From contig NZ_BBYF01000002.1 in NCBI RefSeq assembly GCF_001894745.1, positions 744,001 to 808,000 on the forward strand: a DNA stretch of 64,000 nt, read 5' to 3'. A program made the translations under genes and the position numbers. Below are positions 45,600-55,052 of this stretch, piece by piece. Under the pieces are notes generated by a model. That model saw nothing but the letters and a program-made list of their open reading frames with translations, had not been told where the DNA came from and searched no databases. This DNA is from Paenibacillus sp. NAIST15-1. Lineage in GTDB: Bacteria; Bacillota; Bacilli; Paenibacillales; Paenibacillaceae. The first letter of the stretch is position 1. Each line of letters starts with the position of its first letter.

Positions 45600-46568
45600 A
45601 TGACATCCATAAACGATGCAAAAACAAGCAAAGGCTTTCAACTATCGCAAATGACGCAGAAACTCGGACCACTACTTGGTCTATTCATACTGATTGTCAT
45701 TGTATCCATTCTTAACCCAAGTTTTTTGGAACCGCTTAACATTTTGAACTTGCTGCGGCAGGTATCCATCAACGCGCTGATTGCGTTTGGCATGACCTTC
45801 GTCATTCTTACGGGCGGGATCGACTTGTCCGTCGGCTCAACCCTGGCATTATCAAGTGCGTTTGTAGCCAATATGCTCGTAGCCGGATATGATCCAATTC
45901 TGTCAATCCTCGCCGGCTGTTTGCTCGGTGGTGTGATGGGGATGATTAACGGTCTTCTGGTTACACAGGGCAAAATGGCTCCGTTTATCGCTACACTTGC
46001 AACCATGACGATATTTAGAGGTTTGACGCTTGTTTATACAGACGGAAATCCGATTACTGGGCTTGGTGACAGCATGACATTCCAATTGTTCGGACGCGGT
46101 TATCAGTTCGGCATTCCGGTTCCAGCAATCACGATGATTATTGCCTTCGCAGTATTGTGGGTGATTTTGCACAAAACTGCATTTGGACGCAAAACCTATG
46201 CAATCGGCGGTAACGAGAAAGCGGCTATCGTATCCGGTATTAAAGTGTCACGCGTTAAAATCATGATTTATTCCTTAGCAGGTATGCTCTCCGCTTTGGC
46301 CGGGGCTATCTTGACTTCGCGTCTGAACTCGGCGCAGCCGACTGCAGGTACATCTTATGAACTTGACGCAATCGCTGCGGTTGTCTTGGGCGGTACAAGC
46401 CTTTCCGGAGGCCGCGGACGAATTGTCGGTACGCTGATTGGTGCGCTCATTATCGGTACTCTGAACAACGGACTTAACCTGCTCGGCGTATCTTCCTTCT
46501 ATCAAATGGTGGTAAAAGGTATCGTTATTCTGATTGCGGTGCTCATCGACCGGAAGAAATCTGCTTAA
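45600..46568 (+). CDS. rbsC: ribose ABC transporter permease
   Basis: A 322-residue permease with eight to ten helices. LNILNLLRQVSINALIAFGM, GGIDLSVGS and the loop AIGGNEKAA are typical of RbsC. It follows rbsA with one base between stop and start. Confidence 0.96.
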   Translation: MTSINDAKTSKGFQLSQMTQKLGPLLGLFILIVIVSILNPSFLEPLNILNLLRQVSINALIAFGMTFVILTGGIDLSVGSTLALSSAFVANMLVAGYDPILSILAGCLLGGVMGMINGLLVTQGKMAPFIATLATMTIFRGLTLVYTDGNPITGLGDSMTFQLFGRGYQFGIPVPAITMIIAFAVLWVILHKTAFGRKTYAIGGNEKAAIVSGIKVSRVKIMIYSLAGMLSALAGAILTSRLNSAQPTAGTSYELDAIAAVVLGGTSLSGGRGRIVGTLIGALIIGTLNNGLNLLGVSSFYQMVVKGIVILIAVLIDRKKSA

Positions 46569-46586
46569 GCGAGAGGAGAGAATCAC

Positions 46587-47504
46587 ATGAAAAAGCTAAC
46601 GATAATACTGTCAGCGTTATTGCTCATTTTAACTACCGGCTGTTCTCTGGAGCCTCCAAGCTGGGCGAAGCCAAAAGCGGGTGGGGACTTAAAGGATATG
46701 AAAATCGGTTTGTCCGTCTCTACATTGAATAACCCGTTCTTTGTTTCCTTGAAAGATGGCGTTGTAGCCGAAGCTAAAAAACACGGCATAGAAACAATTG
46801 TCGTCGACGCGCAAAACGATTCGGCGAAACAAAGCAATGACGTTGATGACCTGATGCAAAAAGGCGTTAATGTACTTCTAATTAACCCTACCGATTCCGC
46901 AGCCATCTCGACTGCCGTTCAATCGGCGAATAGTCTTGGTATTCCTGTCATTACGCTCGACCGTTCGGCGGATCACGGCAACGTTGAAGCACTGGTGGCT
47001 TCAGATAATGTCAAGGGCGGCCGCATGGCGGCTGAATTTATCGAGAACCTGGTCGGCAAAAATGCGAAAGTCATTGAGCTTGAAGGTGTAGCGGGAGCAT
47101 CGGCGACCCGTGAACGCGGCAAAGGCTTCCACGAAGTGGCCGACCAGACTTTGAAAGTTATTGCGAAGCAAACGGCGGACTTTGACCGTACAAAAGGTCT
47201 CAACGTGATGGAAAACCTGCTTCAAGCAAATCCTGATGTACAAGCTGTGTTCGCACACAATGACGAAATGGCGCTAGGTGCGATTGAAGCCATTAAGAGC
47301 ACCGGCAAAAATATTCCGGTTATCGGATTTGATGGCAATGACGATGCATTAAAATCGATTCAGGAAGGCAAGCTGACAGCAACCGTAGCACAGCAGCCTG
47401 ACTTGATCGGACAGCTTGCGGTGCAAGCCGCATATGATGTGCTGCAGGGCAAGACAGTGGAAAAAACCATTCCTGCGCCGCTGAAGCTGGTGACTAAGGA
47501 ATAA
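46587..47504 (+). CDS. rbsB: ribose-binding lipoprotein
   Basis: A 305-residue periplasmic-binding-type protein anchored by a lipobox (TTGCS). MKIGLSVSTLNNPFFVSLKDG, NPTDSAAIS, TLDRSADHGNV and GFDGNDDAL mark the ribose-binding family. It is the last gene of the operon, followed by a strong terminator. Confidence 0.95.
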   Translation: MKKLTIILSALLLILTTGCSLEPPSWAKPKAGGDLKDMKIGLSVSTLNNPFFVSLKDGVVAEAKKHGIETIVVDAQNDSAKQSNDVDDLMQKGVNVLLINPTDSAAISTAVQSANSLGIPVITLDRSADHGNVEALVASDNVKGGRMAAEFIENLVGKNAKVIELEGVAGASATRERGKGFHEVADQTLKVIAKQTADFDRTKGLNVMENLLQANPDVQAVFAHNDEMALGAIEAIKSTGKNIPVIGFDGNDDALKSIQEGKLTATVAQQPDLIGQLAVQAAYDVLQGKTVEKTIPAPLKLVTKE

Positions 47505-47539
47505 GTTGTGAAATAAGCGTGGACGATTATCCGTTTAAG

Positions 47540-47600
47540 AAGCTTCCTTAATAGCAAACAGGCTCATGTTTGGGCCTGCTGCTGTTAAGGGAGCTTTTTT
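47540..47600 (+). terminator. terminator of the rbs operon
   Basis: A long imperfect stem: AAGCTTCCTTAATAGCAAAC.. with ..GCTGTTAAGGGAGCTT, followed by TTTTTT. Confidence 0.85.
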
Positions 47601-47626
47601 TGTTAAGCACTAATCATGATGCTGGG

Positions 47627-47965
47627 TGAACTATGAGCCGAGAAATGGACACTTTAAAACAAGTGCCTCTCTCGGGTCTGTACGTTAGAAAGGCAGGCGA
47701 AGCAAGACAAACATTAAGCACACCATTGCTCTTCGAGCTAATTAATCGAACCATTCGTCAATTCGGTCATATGAAAGACGAATTAGAGTACAAAGATTGT
47801 ACAAGTATTGACGAACTTCGGAATCGCATTAACGAGTATACTCACTTTTACAATACCGAGCGATATCAATGGACATTAAAGAAGATGACTCCTAACGAAT
47901 ATAGGAATCATCTTCTGGCAGCGTAGTGCTTTCTTTATCCTGTTCACATTAAGGGTTATAGTTCA
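47627..47965 (+). mobile_element. internally deleted IS3-family element, 339 bp
   Basis: The ends are TGAACTAT (47627-47634) and ATAGTTCA (47958-47965), a perfect 8-bp inverted repeat that continues imperfectly for about 18 more bases. The only coding content is the end of an IS3-type transposase. No target duplication is visible at the flanks. It lies just after the rbs terminator. Confidence 0.75.
47762..47926 (+). pseudogene. C-terminal fragment of an IS3-family transposase
   Basis: About 54 residues survive: FGHMKDELEY, SIDELRNRINEYTHFYNTER and TLKKMTPNEYRNHLL. This is the last part of an rve-type (IS150-like) integrase domain. The DDE residues upstream are gone, so it is not active. The in-frame part from 47633 before it is not transposase. 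Confidence 0.85.
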
Positions 47966-48045
47966 TCTAAAGTACAAGGAGTTCGTTTTATTACATTCGA
48001 GATATGTTCACCCTAAAAAGGTTCATACAAAATCCACTATTAGCA

Positions 48046-50046
48046 TTATGGCTTGGGTGTATATTCACTGACATTCATCGCATTGGCTTCGACAGAAATC
48101 CAATACGTAACTCCAGGTGTCTTCAAGTCTAGGTTTAAGGAATCTTCTGTGTACGGGCCAGAGGTGACTTTGAAGTTGCCTTCACGATCAACGGATACCG
48201 TTACATCTTCAATTTGTTTTGGCTTCTTCCCGCCCGTCTGTACCATCATCGTCGTCTGTTGGCCAGCAAGAATGGTGAATTTGCCTTCTACCGTTAAGGT
48301 GCGATCAGGATGATAGGTAGCGATAAGCGTATAATCTTTGATCACTTCAGGCTTTTTGTAGACTTCTCGTTCAGGTAAAGGAGGCAGGAATTCAACAGGT
48401 GTCCGACTGGCTGGTCTTGCGCGCAATGACTTCAGCTTCGGCTTCAGTTCTGTAAGCAATTGAACAGCCTCTCCGCGAGTCATTGTACGGTCTGGCTCAA
48501 AGCCAGTGAGCGTTGAATCCGTCGTCCCTTTCATATAATTCATACCAAGCACATACCAGATGGCATTGTAATTGACGTAATGGACGCCGTCAGCCGCAGC
48601 TATAATTTCTGCAACTTTTCCTCTCGTAATTGGCTTATCTCTAGCTGGAATGCTGGTCAATCCAAGCAGCGGGATGTTTCGCATCTCAGCAATCCGGTAG
48701 GCAGCATCAGCGGCATGCTTCTGTTTAGATGGGGCGTAATCCTCAATATGGATTTGATACTGTTGCAGGAACATCATCCAGAATTCAGCCTCTGTTACCG
48801 TGCTTGCAGGCTTACTTGCATTGAGTGGCGGATAAGTCTTCGTCTTTAAGCGCGGCAGCACTTTGACCTGAATTCGTTCAGAGGACAAATTCCCCACATG
48901 AGCGGTAACGTAATAATTGCCTGCTTTTATTCCCTTGAAGGTAGCAGTGGACACGAGCTTAAGACCTGCTGCGTTGCTGCTGACATAACGTACTTGGTCT
49001 GTCAACGGTTCCGTGACATTATCGTCATATCGTCCTATCATCTTAATGGAGGTCTCTTCGCCTTCATTTATCAGAATCTCTTTCAGAGCTCCCGATATGC
49101 TTACTATTTGATGGCCCTTGCCAGTCTTGAAGGACCAGGATAGGCGCTGTGGCTCGGATGAGCTATCGGTACGGTATGCCAGATTGATGCGATATGTATG
49201 ATAACCCTGTAATATGGACTTCGGATAAAGGAATAGGGTACGCCCGCTCGAGACTTCTGCATAAAAAGGAACGTTATTTCCCTTCTCGTCCAAGATGCTT
49301 GCTTCATGCCAATCCAGCTTGCCAGGGACTGACGCGGAAATAATATAGCCTGAATGCTCGACATTGAACTGATCCAATGGATTCGGCACTTCATTCCCGT
49401 AGAATCCTACTGGCACATTGGTCATCCCTTGATAAGGATAGACAAAGATACGGTTACTTTGCATGGAGGACTGGTATGAACCGCCTAGATTCACAACAGC
49501 TGTTCCATCAACAAGCGCGATCCCGATCTCGTTATAGGCAGAACCTAAAATAATGTCACGATGATAGGCGGTATCCAGCCATCCTTGCATGGCCATCGTG
49601 CTGCTCTTCTGTCCAAAATGCATGACTTCACCCGTTCGGTATGAAGTTCCATAATTCCAGCCGGCGGCTTTCATTCGTTCAAAAGGTCCAGTCCCCGTGA
49701 ACCCTTCCAGTCCCATTTTTTCTTGATGGGCACTTAAGGTAACCTTCTTTCCGCGTTCGTGCAAATTATAATATTTTGCATGATTGATGGCTGCTTGCGT
49801 TATTTCTTTATTAAGCTTTACAGGCGGCAGGCCAACACTTAGGCGAACCTCATTCAGCATCTCAAGGGCATCTAATTGATCCTGCGTGTAAGCCGTTGAG
49901 TCAGCGTTTGCGGCTGCCTTATTAAGCGGCATAAAAATAAAGTAAAAGACTAGCGCAAGGAATAGTGCAAAAAGCCCAAGGCGCGCAAAGTTCATTCGGA
50001 ATCGCCTATGGCTTAATTCGCTATTCCAATTTGTGATTGTAAACAT
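48046..50046 (-). CDS. secreted CAP-domain protein with SLH region
   Basis: A protein of about 666 residues. After a signal anchor (LGLFALFLALVFYFIF) comes a CAP/SCP domain (about 60-185) with MLNEVRLSVGLPPVKLN, HAKYYN, HFGQKSS and AYHRDIILGSAYNEIGIA. An Ig-like bacterial domain (about 205-300) and a Big-type segment follow. An S-layer-homology region (about 410-545) has ITRGKVAEII and MTRGEAVQLL. It should anchor to wall polysaccharide and resembles YkwD-like CAP proteins. The start is uncertain; ATG 50046 is used, and ATG 49995 would also retain the signal. Confidence 0.8.
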   Translation of the reverse strand: MFTITNWNSELSHRRFRMNFARLGLFALFLALVFYFIFMPLNKAAANADSTAYTQDQLDALEMLNEVRLSVGLPPVKLNKEITQAAINHAKYYNLHERGKKVTLSAHQEKMGLEGFTGTGPFERMKAAGWNYGTSYRTGEVMHFGQKSSTMAMQGWLDTAYHRDIILGSAYNEIGIALVDGTAVVNLGGSYQSSMQSNRIFVYPYQGMTNVPVGFYGNEVPNPLDQFNVEHSGYIISASVPGKLDWHEASILDEKGNNVPFYAEVSSGRTLFLYPKSILQGYHTYRINLAYRTDSSSEPQRLSWSFKTGKGHQIVSISGALKEILINEGEETSIKMIGRYDDNVTEPLTDQVRYVSSNAAGLKLVSTATFKGIKAGNYYVTAHVGNLSSERIQVKVLPRLKTKTYPPLNASKPASTVTEAEFWMMFLQQYQIHIEDYAPSKQKHAADAAYRIAEMRNIPLLGLTSIPARDKPITRGKVAEIIAAADGVHYVNYNAIWYVLGMNYMKGTTDSTLTGFEPDRTMTRGEAVQLLTELKPKLKSLRARPASRTPVEFLPPLPEREVYKKPEVIKDYTLIATYHPDRTLTVEGKFTILAGQQTTMMVQTGGKKPKQIEDVTVSVDREGNFKVTSGPYTEDSLNLDLKTPGVTYWISVEANAMNVSEYTPKP

Positions 50047-50327
50047 GATGCATAATCGTCCCCTTGTAGAAATTTGTAGATCCATGTAATAGTTCGACAG
50101 GACGATAACAATTCCTTTTTAGATAAGTCGAAATACCCATATAAATAAAAATGAACCTTGGAAAAATCCCCAAGATCCTTCATATGCTGCCTTCTCTTTT
50201 AACAAAGACTCTATAGCTATGATGCTATGGTATTGTAATGTAATGTAATGGTTGTCGCTTTTCTATGAATGGTTGAAAGGCTAGCTTAATCAATTGATGC
50301 GGTCAGATTTATTTGCCACTCAGATCC

Positions 50328-50364
50328 AAAACTACGTATAATATCAATTATACGCAGTTTTTTT
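50328..50364. terminator. hairpin terminator-like, 5' of the broken recombinase
   Basis: AAAACTACGTATA pairs with TATACGCAGTTTT around ATATCAAT with T-rich ends. The gap 50086-50403 otherwise shows nothing. Confidence 0.6.
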
Positions 50365-50403
50365 GAGGCTATTTTGCAGCATAATCGAGGGAGAAAATGC
50401 GTT

Positions 50404-50800
50404 ATGGATCGCAAGCATTGTGCGGTGACAAGTTTCTATAAAGCACTAAATGAATTCGAGCTGACGAATGTGAATCCATCCATCGGTGTGAAGAAGTCGA
50501 AGACGGAGATGAATCGTGCACCAGTGTATATGAACCCGGAACAATTGCGCCAGCTTCTCGTGCGGACAGAAGGAAAGTATCGGGAGCGCAATCTGGCAAT
50601 TCTGATGTTGATGGGATATGGGGGTCTTCGGGTTGGTGAGCCATTCCTTTGCAACGATGCTGCTGCAGAGCGAGGCAGACATACGAACCGTACAGGAGAT
50701 GTTCGGACATGCCTCCATTCAAACAACTACGGTCTACACTCACGTATCTGATAAGCAGAAAGAAGAAGCCATCAATCGTCTGCTGACCTTCATCAATTGA
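50404..50800 (+). pseudogene. tyrosine recombinase/integrase, deleted and frameshifted
   Basis: Frame one (50404-50645) encodes FYKALNEFELTNVNPS.., NPEQLRQLLV and the catalytic-Arg stretch GYGGLRVGE. Frame two (50646-50800) resumes with [24 protein letters not shown], keeping the His-Arg-like and Tyr motifs. The roughly 90 residues between the Arg and His motifs are missing and the N-terminal domain is absent, so the gene is dead. Confidence 0.8.
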
Positions 50801-50911
50801 AGCAGATATTTGCAGCAATGCAGCTGATGCGTTTACAATAAGAAGGCAAACGAATAACGAACCTGCCCTCACTACACACTATATGGTATCAGGGAATAGA
50901 GGAGGGGTTGA

Positions 50912-53467
50912 ATGAATGCAATCAAGACGAAGCTGCAAGCGTTATTGCATAATAAGCGGCTTGTTCAGACGCTGAAAATAGCCTTTCCATTAGCAGTCAT
51001 CATTTTCGTCTTTATTCAAGGAAAGAAGGAATTATCCAGATTTTCACTTCGGGAATCGCTCCATGCGATACGATTAATATCGAGTGAGTATTTTACGGGG
51101 CTCATAGTTCTAGGCGGACTAGCGGTTGCGACCATGTTTTTCTATGATCGCCTGCTTCTGCGTTCAATTAAAGCTCCTGTTACCATAGGGAAAACGTTTC
51201 GAGTATCCTGGATCGCGAATACCTTTAACGGGATTGTCGGCTTTGGTGGGATCGCAGGGGTAGGGATTCGAACCGTTTTGTATCGTCAATTTACAGGCGA
51301 TGCCAGCAGGCTGCTGATTGCAATTGCATGGATGGCGCCTTCTATGATTAGTGGGTTGTCCCTATTGGGCATCCTAGTACTGCTGCATGTGTTCCCTGCG
51401 AGTGAACTGCTCGCCGCCAAGGGGTGGCTATGGGTTGTCCTAGTCGGGGTGGCTTTGTTCTTCCCCGTGTATTTACTCTTCTCACGTTGGAAGGGAAGAG
51501 CGAATGCGAACGCCAAACTGACATTCGGATATACGGTTGTGTCATTTATCGAATGGCTCGCTGCAGGATCAGTTGCATACGTTATCTTGCTTATGCTGAA
51601 AGCAGACGTCTCCTTCGCTGAAGTCGTCGGTGTATTTACGGTTAGTGCCATAGCCGGCCTTATCAGTATGGTGCCCGGCGGATTCGGAACATTCGATATT
51701 ACGTTCTTAATCGGCTTGCAAGCATTAGGAGTTGCAGACAGTACAGTATTTACAGCACTGCTGCTGTACCGGACCGTGTACTATTTCATCCCATTTACAC
51801 TTGGCTTAATCTTCGCAGCATTCGAGTTCGGCGAAGTTGCGGTCAAGAAGTTCGAGGATCACCCGACGTTAGGTTCATATATTGAATCTGGCAGCATCTT
51901 GTGGTTCGTACAGCGCTCGTTATGGAATTCGCTGTCTGCTTGGTCAGTCGTAATCTTGCTGTTTATGACTTCTATATTTTTATTTACATACACGTTCACT
52001 GAGCCATCATGGGAATCATCCATGTTCGTTCTGCCGTTATTTCATGGTTCTGTATTTCCGATTGTGAATGGTATCTTACTTGGTGCCAGCCTGTTGATCC
52101 TGCTGCAATTGAAGGGACTCTTCGAGCGCACAATTCGGGCATATGTGATGACCCTGGCAGCCTTAGCGATATGTACGCTGCTGACATTTCTGCTAGGAAC
52201 GACGATTCGCCATACGTTGTGGCTGTGCGGGATGCTGCTGTTCCTGTTCCTTATTCGCTCACAGTTCACTCGTTATCGATTCCCGTTAACGAAGAGTACG
52301 ATATTCTTCACAACCTTATTCGGATCACTACTCATGGTTCTGTACATGATGCTGGGATACATGCTAGCAGAATTCCATGAGAAGGTTGCGGATGCAGCAA
52401 CTTACACACTTAGCTATGGCCAATTTACAACAACACTAGTTACTGGTCTGCTAGTAGCGGCTATTATGTACGTGATTGGGGTACTTGTATTCGAGCGCCA
52501 TCTGAAGAAGCCGCTAGGTAGAGATTGGCGTAGCGATGATCAAGTGCTTCTGACTGGCATTAATGGCTGGATGTATCAGAATGTTACGGACAAGCGTGTC
52601 TTCTCAGTCAACAGCGGCAAAATTCGCTTTCCCTTCATTATTAAGGGACGGCGGGTAATTATGCTTGGCATGCCGCAGCTGGAGCGGATGAAAGCGAAAG
52701 AACATGATGCTCTTCATTCCCTGTACGAACATGCGGATCGCTTCGGTCTCGATATTGTGTTCTATCAAGCAGGCATAGATGGCATGCCACTGCTTCATGA
52801 CTATGGTAATGACTTCTTCAAAGTAGGGGAAATTGCACGGTATGAATTCACCGAGCCGAGCATGGCATCGCCGGAGCACCGGTATGAGCAAAGCAGCTTC
52901 CCGTTGGAAGCTGAACATGTTCAGCAAGTCATAGACGCGGCCAGCAGCTGGGAGTCCGCGACACCAGGGTATATCGAGACGCTTCAACGATTGCTGACGG
53001 TATCGGATGCCACGCTCCAACTCGTTCGCTTATTTAATGAAACGGATGGAGATCTCTTGCTTGGATACGTTGTGCTGAGAGTCGATGAGGCCTCTGGGAC
53101 GGTAATGATCGGCGATATTCGTTCTTGCCGCGGCTTATGTCAACCCGAACAGGATGAAGTACTTCAGCAGCTACGTGATATCATCGTATGGATCGGACAG
53201 CATCATCATTGCAGGCAGCTAGTCAGCGGATTAATACCGTTGTCCCATGTTGAATCGGATTGTGCACCCTATTTATGGACAGAACGAACTGCCGTTGCAA
53301 TATTCCGAAGAATCCGTGAGCTGTATCCAATGAATAACTATAGAAGAATATGGCTAGCATTATTCGATGTTACGTGGGAGCCGCAGTATATTGCTTTCCG
53401 CAAGCAGCGTCATATGAACTGGACGGTATGGCGGGTAACGCGTATTATTCGGCGTTTGCAGCGATAG
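50912..53467 (+). CDS. mprF: MprF: phosphatidylglycerol lysyltransferase-flippase
   Basis: An 851-residue membrane protein. The N-terminal two thirds (about 1-530) are 14-helix flippase-type, with GKTFRVSWIANTFNGIVGFGGIAGVG. The C-terminal soluble part is the aminoacyl-phosphatidylglycerol synthase fold but is divergent. GEIARYEFTEP and LSHVESDC stand where GEEARV and PLSNV are usual, and the end reads YRRIWLALFDVTWEPQYIAF, without the usual GLRRYK-type basic motif. The protein would raise resistance to cationic peptides if active. ATG 50912 follows GAGGAGGGG. Confidence 0.85.
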   Translation: MNAIKTKLQALLHNKRLVQTLKIAFPLAVIIFVFIQGKKELSRFSLRESLHAIRLISSEYFTGLIVLGGLAVATMFFYDRLLLRSIKAPVTIGKTFRVSWIANTFNGIVGFGGIAGVGIRTVLYRQFTGDASRLLIAIAWMAPSMISGLSLLGILVLLHVFPASELLAAKGWLWVVLVGVALFFPVYLLFSRWKGRANANAKLTFGYTVVSFIEWLAAGSVAYVILLMLKADVSFAEVVGVFTVSAIAGLISMVPGGFGTFDITFLIGLQALGVADSTVFTALLLYRTVYYFIPFTLGLIFAAFEFGEVAVKKFEDHPTLGSYIESGSILWFVQRSLWNSLSAWSVVILLFMTSIFLFTYTFTEPSWESSMFVLPLFHGSVFPIVNGILLGASLLILLQLKGLFERTIRAYVMTLAALAICTLLTFLLGTTIRHTLWLCGMLLFLFLIRSQFTRYRFPLTKSTIFFTTLFGSLLMVLYMMLGYMLAEFHEKVADAATYTLSYGQFTTTLVTGLLVAAIMYVIGVLVFERHLKKPLGRDWRSDDQVLLTGINGWMYQNVTDKRVFSVNSGKIRFPFIIKGRRVIMLGMPQLERMKAKEHDALHSLYEHADRFGLDIVFYQAGIDGMPLLHDYGNDFFKVGEIARYEFTEPSMASPEHRYEQSSFPLEAEHVQQVIDAASSWESATPGYIETLQRLLTVSDATLQLVRLFNETDGDLLLGYVVLRVDEASGTVMIGDIRSCRGLCQPEQDEVLQQLRDIIVWIGQHHHCRQLVSGLIPLSHVESDCAPYLWTERTAVAIFRRIRELYPMNNYRRIWLALFDVTWEPQYIAFRKQRHMNWTVWRVTRIIRRLQR

Positions 53468-53522
53468 TGTGATTCATTTCATACGAAAATGATAAAATTT
53501 TGAAAGTTACAGAAAATACATG

Positions 53523-53555
53523 AAAAGGCTTGGAGGCTGCTCCAGGCCTTTTTTA
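53523..53555 (+). terminator. terminator of mprF
   Basis: AAAAGGCTTGGAG pairs with CTCCAGGCCTTTT around GCTG, followed by TTTT. Confidence 0.8.
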
Positions 53556-53692
53556 TTGTGAAAAACCGCTTACAGCTCTGCTTTTCGACCGTACTCGCGG
53601 GTGGGACACGCTCGATAGTTCTGTTACAATAGGGGTGTTTCAGAATAGGAACGGATTTTCATCAAAGTCTTATCATCAGAAGGTGGTTCCTT

Positions 53693-54070
53693 ATGCTAGG
53701 ATTTGCAATTTTATTAGGCTTCAACATCGCAGGTGTGTGGCTGCACAATTTGCTTCATCTCCCGCTGCCCGGCAACGTGCTTGGCTTGGTGCTGTTCCTG
53801 ATTGCACTTGGCATGAAGTGGGTGAAGCTGGAGTGGGTTGAACAATCCGCTCAATTCCTGCTTGATCATATGTTGTTGTTCTTCATCCCTTATGTAGTCG
53901 GTATTATGGCATTTATGCCTGTTTTGAGTGCACATTGGTTCAGCATTTCTGCTGGAATTATAGGCAGTACACTGGTCGTTCTCTGGATGACAGGCTTCGT
54001 TGCTTCGAAGATGGAGAAGAAACCGGATGAAGCTAATGAGATGCCGACAAGAAAGGAAGATGCAGCATGA
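53693..54070 (+). CDS. cidA: CidA/LrgA-family holin-like protein
   Basis: A 125-residue membrane protein with four helices. LPLPGNVLGLVLFLIAL and the FFIPYVVGIMAFMPVL pattern match CidA/LrgA, proteins linked to murein hydrolase control and pyruvate transport. It overlaps the next gene by four bases (ATGA). Confidence 0.88.
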   Translation: MLGFAILLGFNIAGVWLHNLLHLPLPGNVLGLVLFLIALGMKWVKLEWVEQSAQFLLDHMLLFFIPYVVGIMAFMPVLSAHWFSISAGIIGSTLVVLWMTGFVASKMEKKPDEANEMPTRKEDAA

Positions 54071-54759
54071 ACCTTTTATCATGGACACAACAGCCATTGT
54101 TCGGAATAGCTGCAACGATCGTTGTGTATGCATTATCCCGTGTACTGCATGTGCGTTTCAAATGGATGCATCCGATCCTCTTTTGCTCGGCGGTGTTGAT
54201 CGGTTTTCTCGTCATTGGCAATATCCCGCTCCAGGATTACAAAAATGGGGCAGATATTTTGGCACTTATTCTTGGGCCAGCGACAATCGCGCTCGGTGTT
54301 CCTATTTATAAATATCGCGAGCTAGTCAAAAAGCAATTTGCTGCAATCTGCTTGTCCATTACGTGCGGCTCTATCGTGGGAATTGTGAGTGTGGCGGCGA
54401 TCATGATGAGTTTAGACGGGGCGAGGGAAGTTATGCTGAGCATGCTGCCGAAATCAGTCAGTTCTCCAATCGCAGTTGAAATTTCCAAGTCATTGGGTGC
54501 TATGCCTGAACTGTCTGCTGTATTTACCGTATTCACAGGGGTTGTTGGTGCATTGTTCGGTACAACCTTCCTGCGGATGACTGGTATTCGCGGCGAAGTG
54601 CCGCTTGGGATCGCAATGGGGACGGCTGCGCATGGATTCGGGACTGCGAAGAGCTTGGCGGACTCAGAGAAGCAGGGGACATTCAGTGGATTGGCAATGG
54701 GGTTAGCGGGCCTGATTACCTCCATTCTTTTCACACCGATTTATATGTTCCTTATGTAA
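54067..54759 (+). CDS. lrgB: LrgB-family protein
   Basis: A 230-residue, seven-helix membrane protein. LGPATIALGVPIYKY, SVSSPIAVEISKSLG and GTAAHGFGTAKSLADSE are typical of LrgB/CidB. It is coupled with the cidA-like gene upstream. Confidence 0.92.
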   Translation: MNLLSWTQQPLFGIAATIVVYALSRVLHVRFKWMHPILFCSAVLIGFLVIGNIPLQDYKNGADILALILGPATIALGVPIYKYRELVKKQFAAICLSITCGSIVGIVSVAAIMMSLDGAREVMLSMLPKSVSSPIAVEISKSLGAMPELSAVFTVFTGVVGALFGTTFLRMTGIRGEVPLGIAMGTAAHGFGTAKSLADSEKQGTFSGLAMGLAGLITSILFTPIYMFLM

Positions 54760-54811
54760 GAGGTAAGAACCCGATCTATGGTCAGCATGGATTGGTTAAT
54801 AAGAAGATCAG

Positions 54812-54847
54812 GACGTTCTTCGCAATCTGCGGGGGGCGTTTTTTTGT
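54812..54847 (+). terminator. terminator after lrgB
   Basis: ACGTTCTTCGCA pairs with TGCGGGGGGCGT with several G-U pairs and is followed by seven T. Confidence 0.7.
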
Positions 54848-55052
54848 ATGTGCTATTATCTATGATGCAACGAATGAAGGGGAGACCCCCTACTGTTGCG
54901 TCCCATATGTATCGTTATCCCTTCGGGGAAATGAAATGAAATGAAACATTTTTGGTTCTATCACGTTGATACTTATGTGGACTTCTCTGAGCATACAATT
55001 CAGACGTATCACTAATTTCGTATAAAAGGTATGGAGGAAAGGAGTTGATTCC

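Noticed and set aside
47633-47761. First part of the 97-residue frame in the IS remnant as a real gene
   Set aside because: Starts within the inverted end and has no similarity to transposase; only the C-terminal part is genuine.
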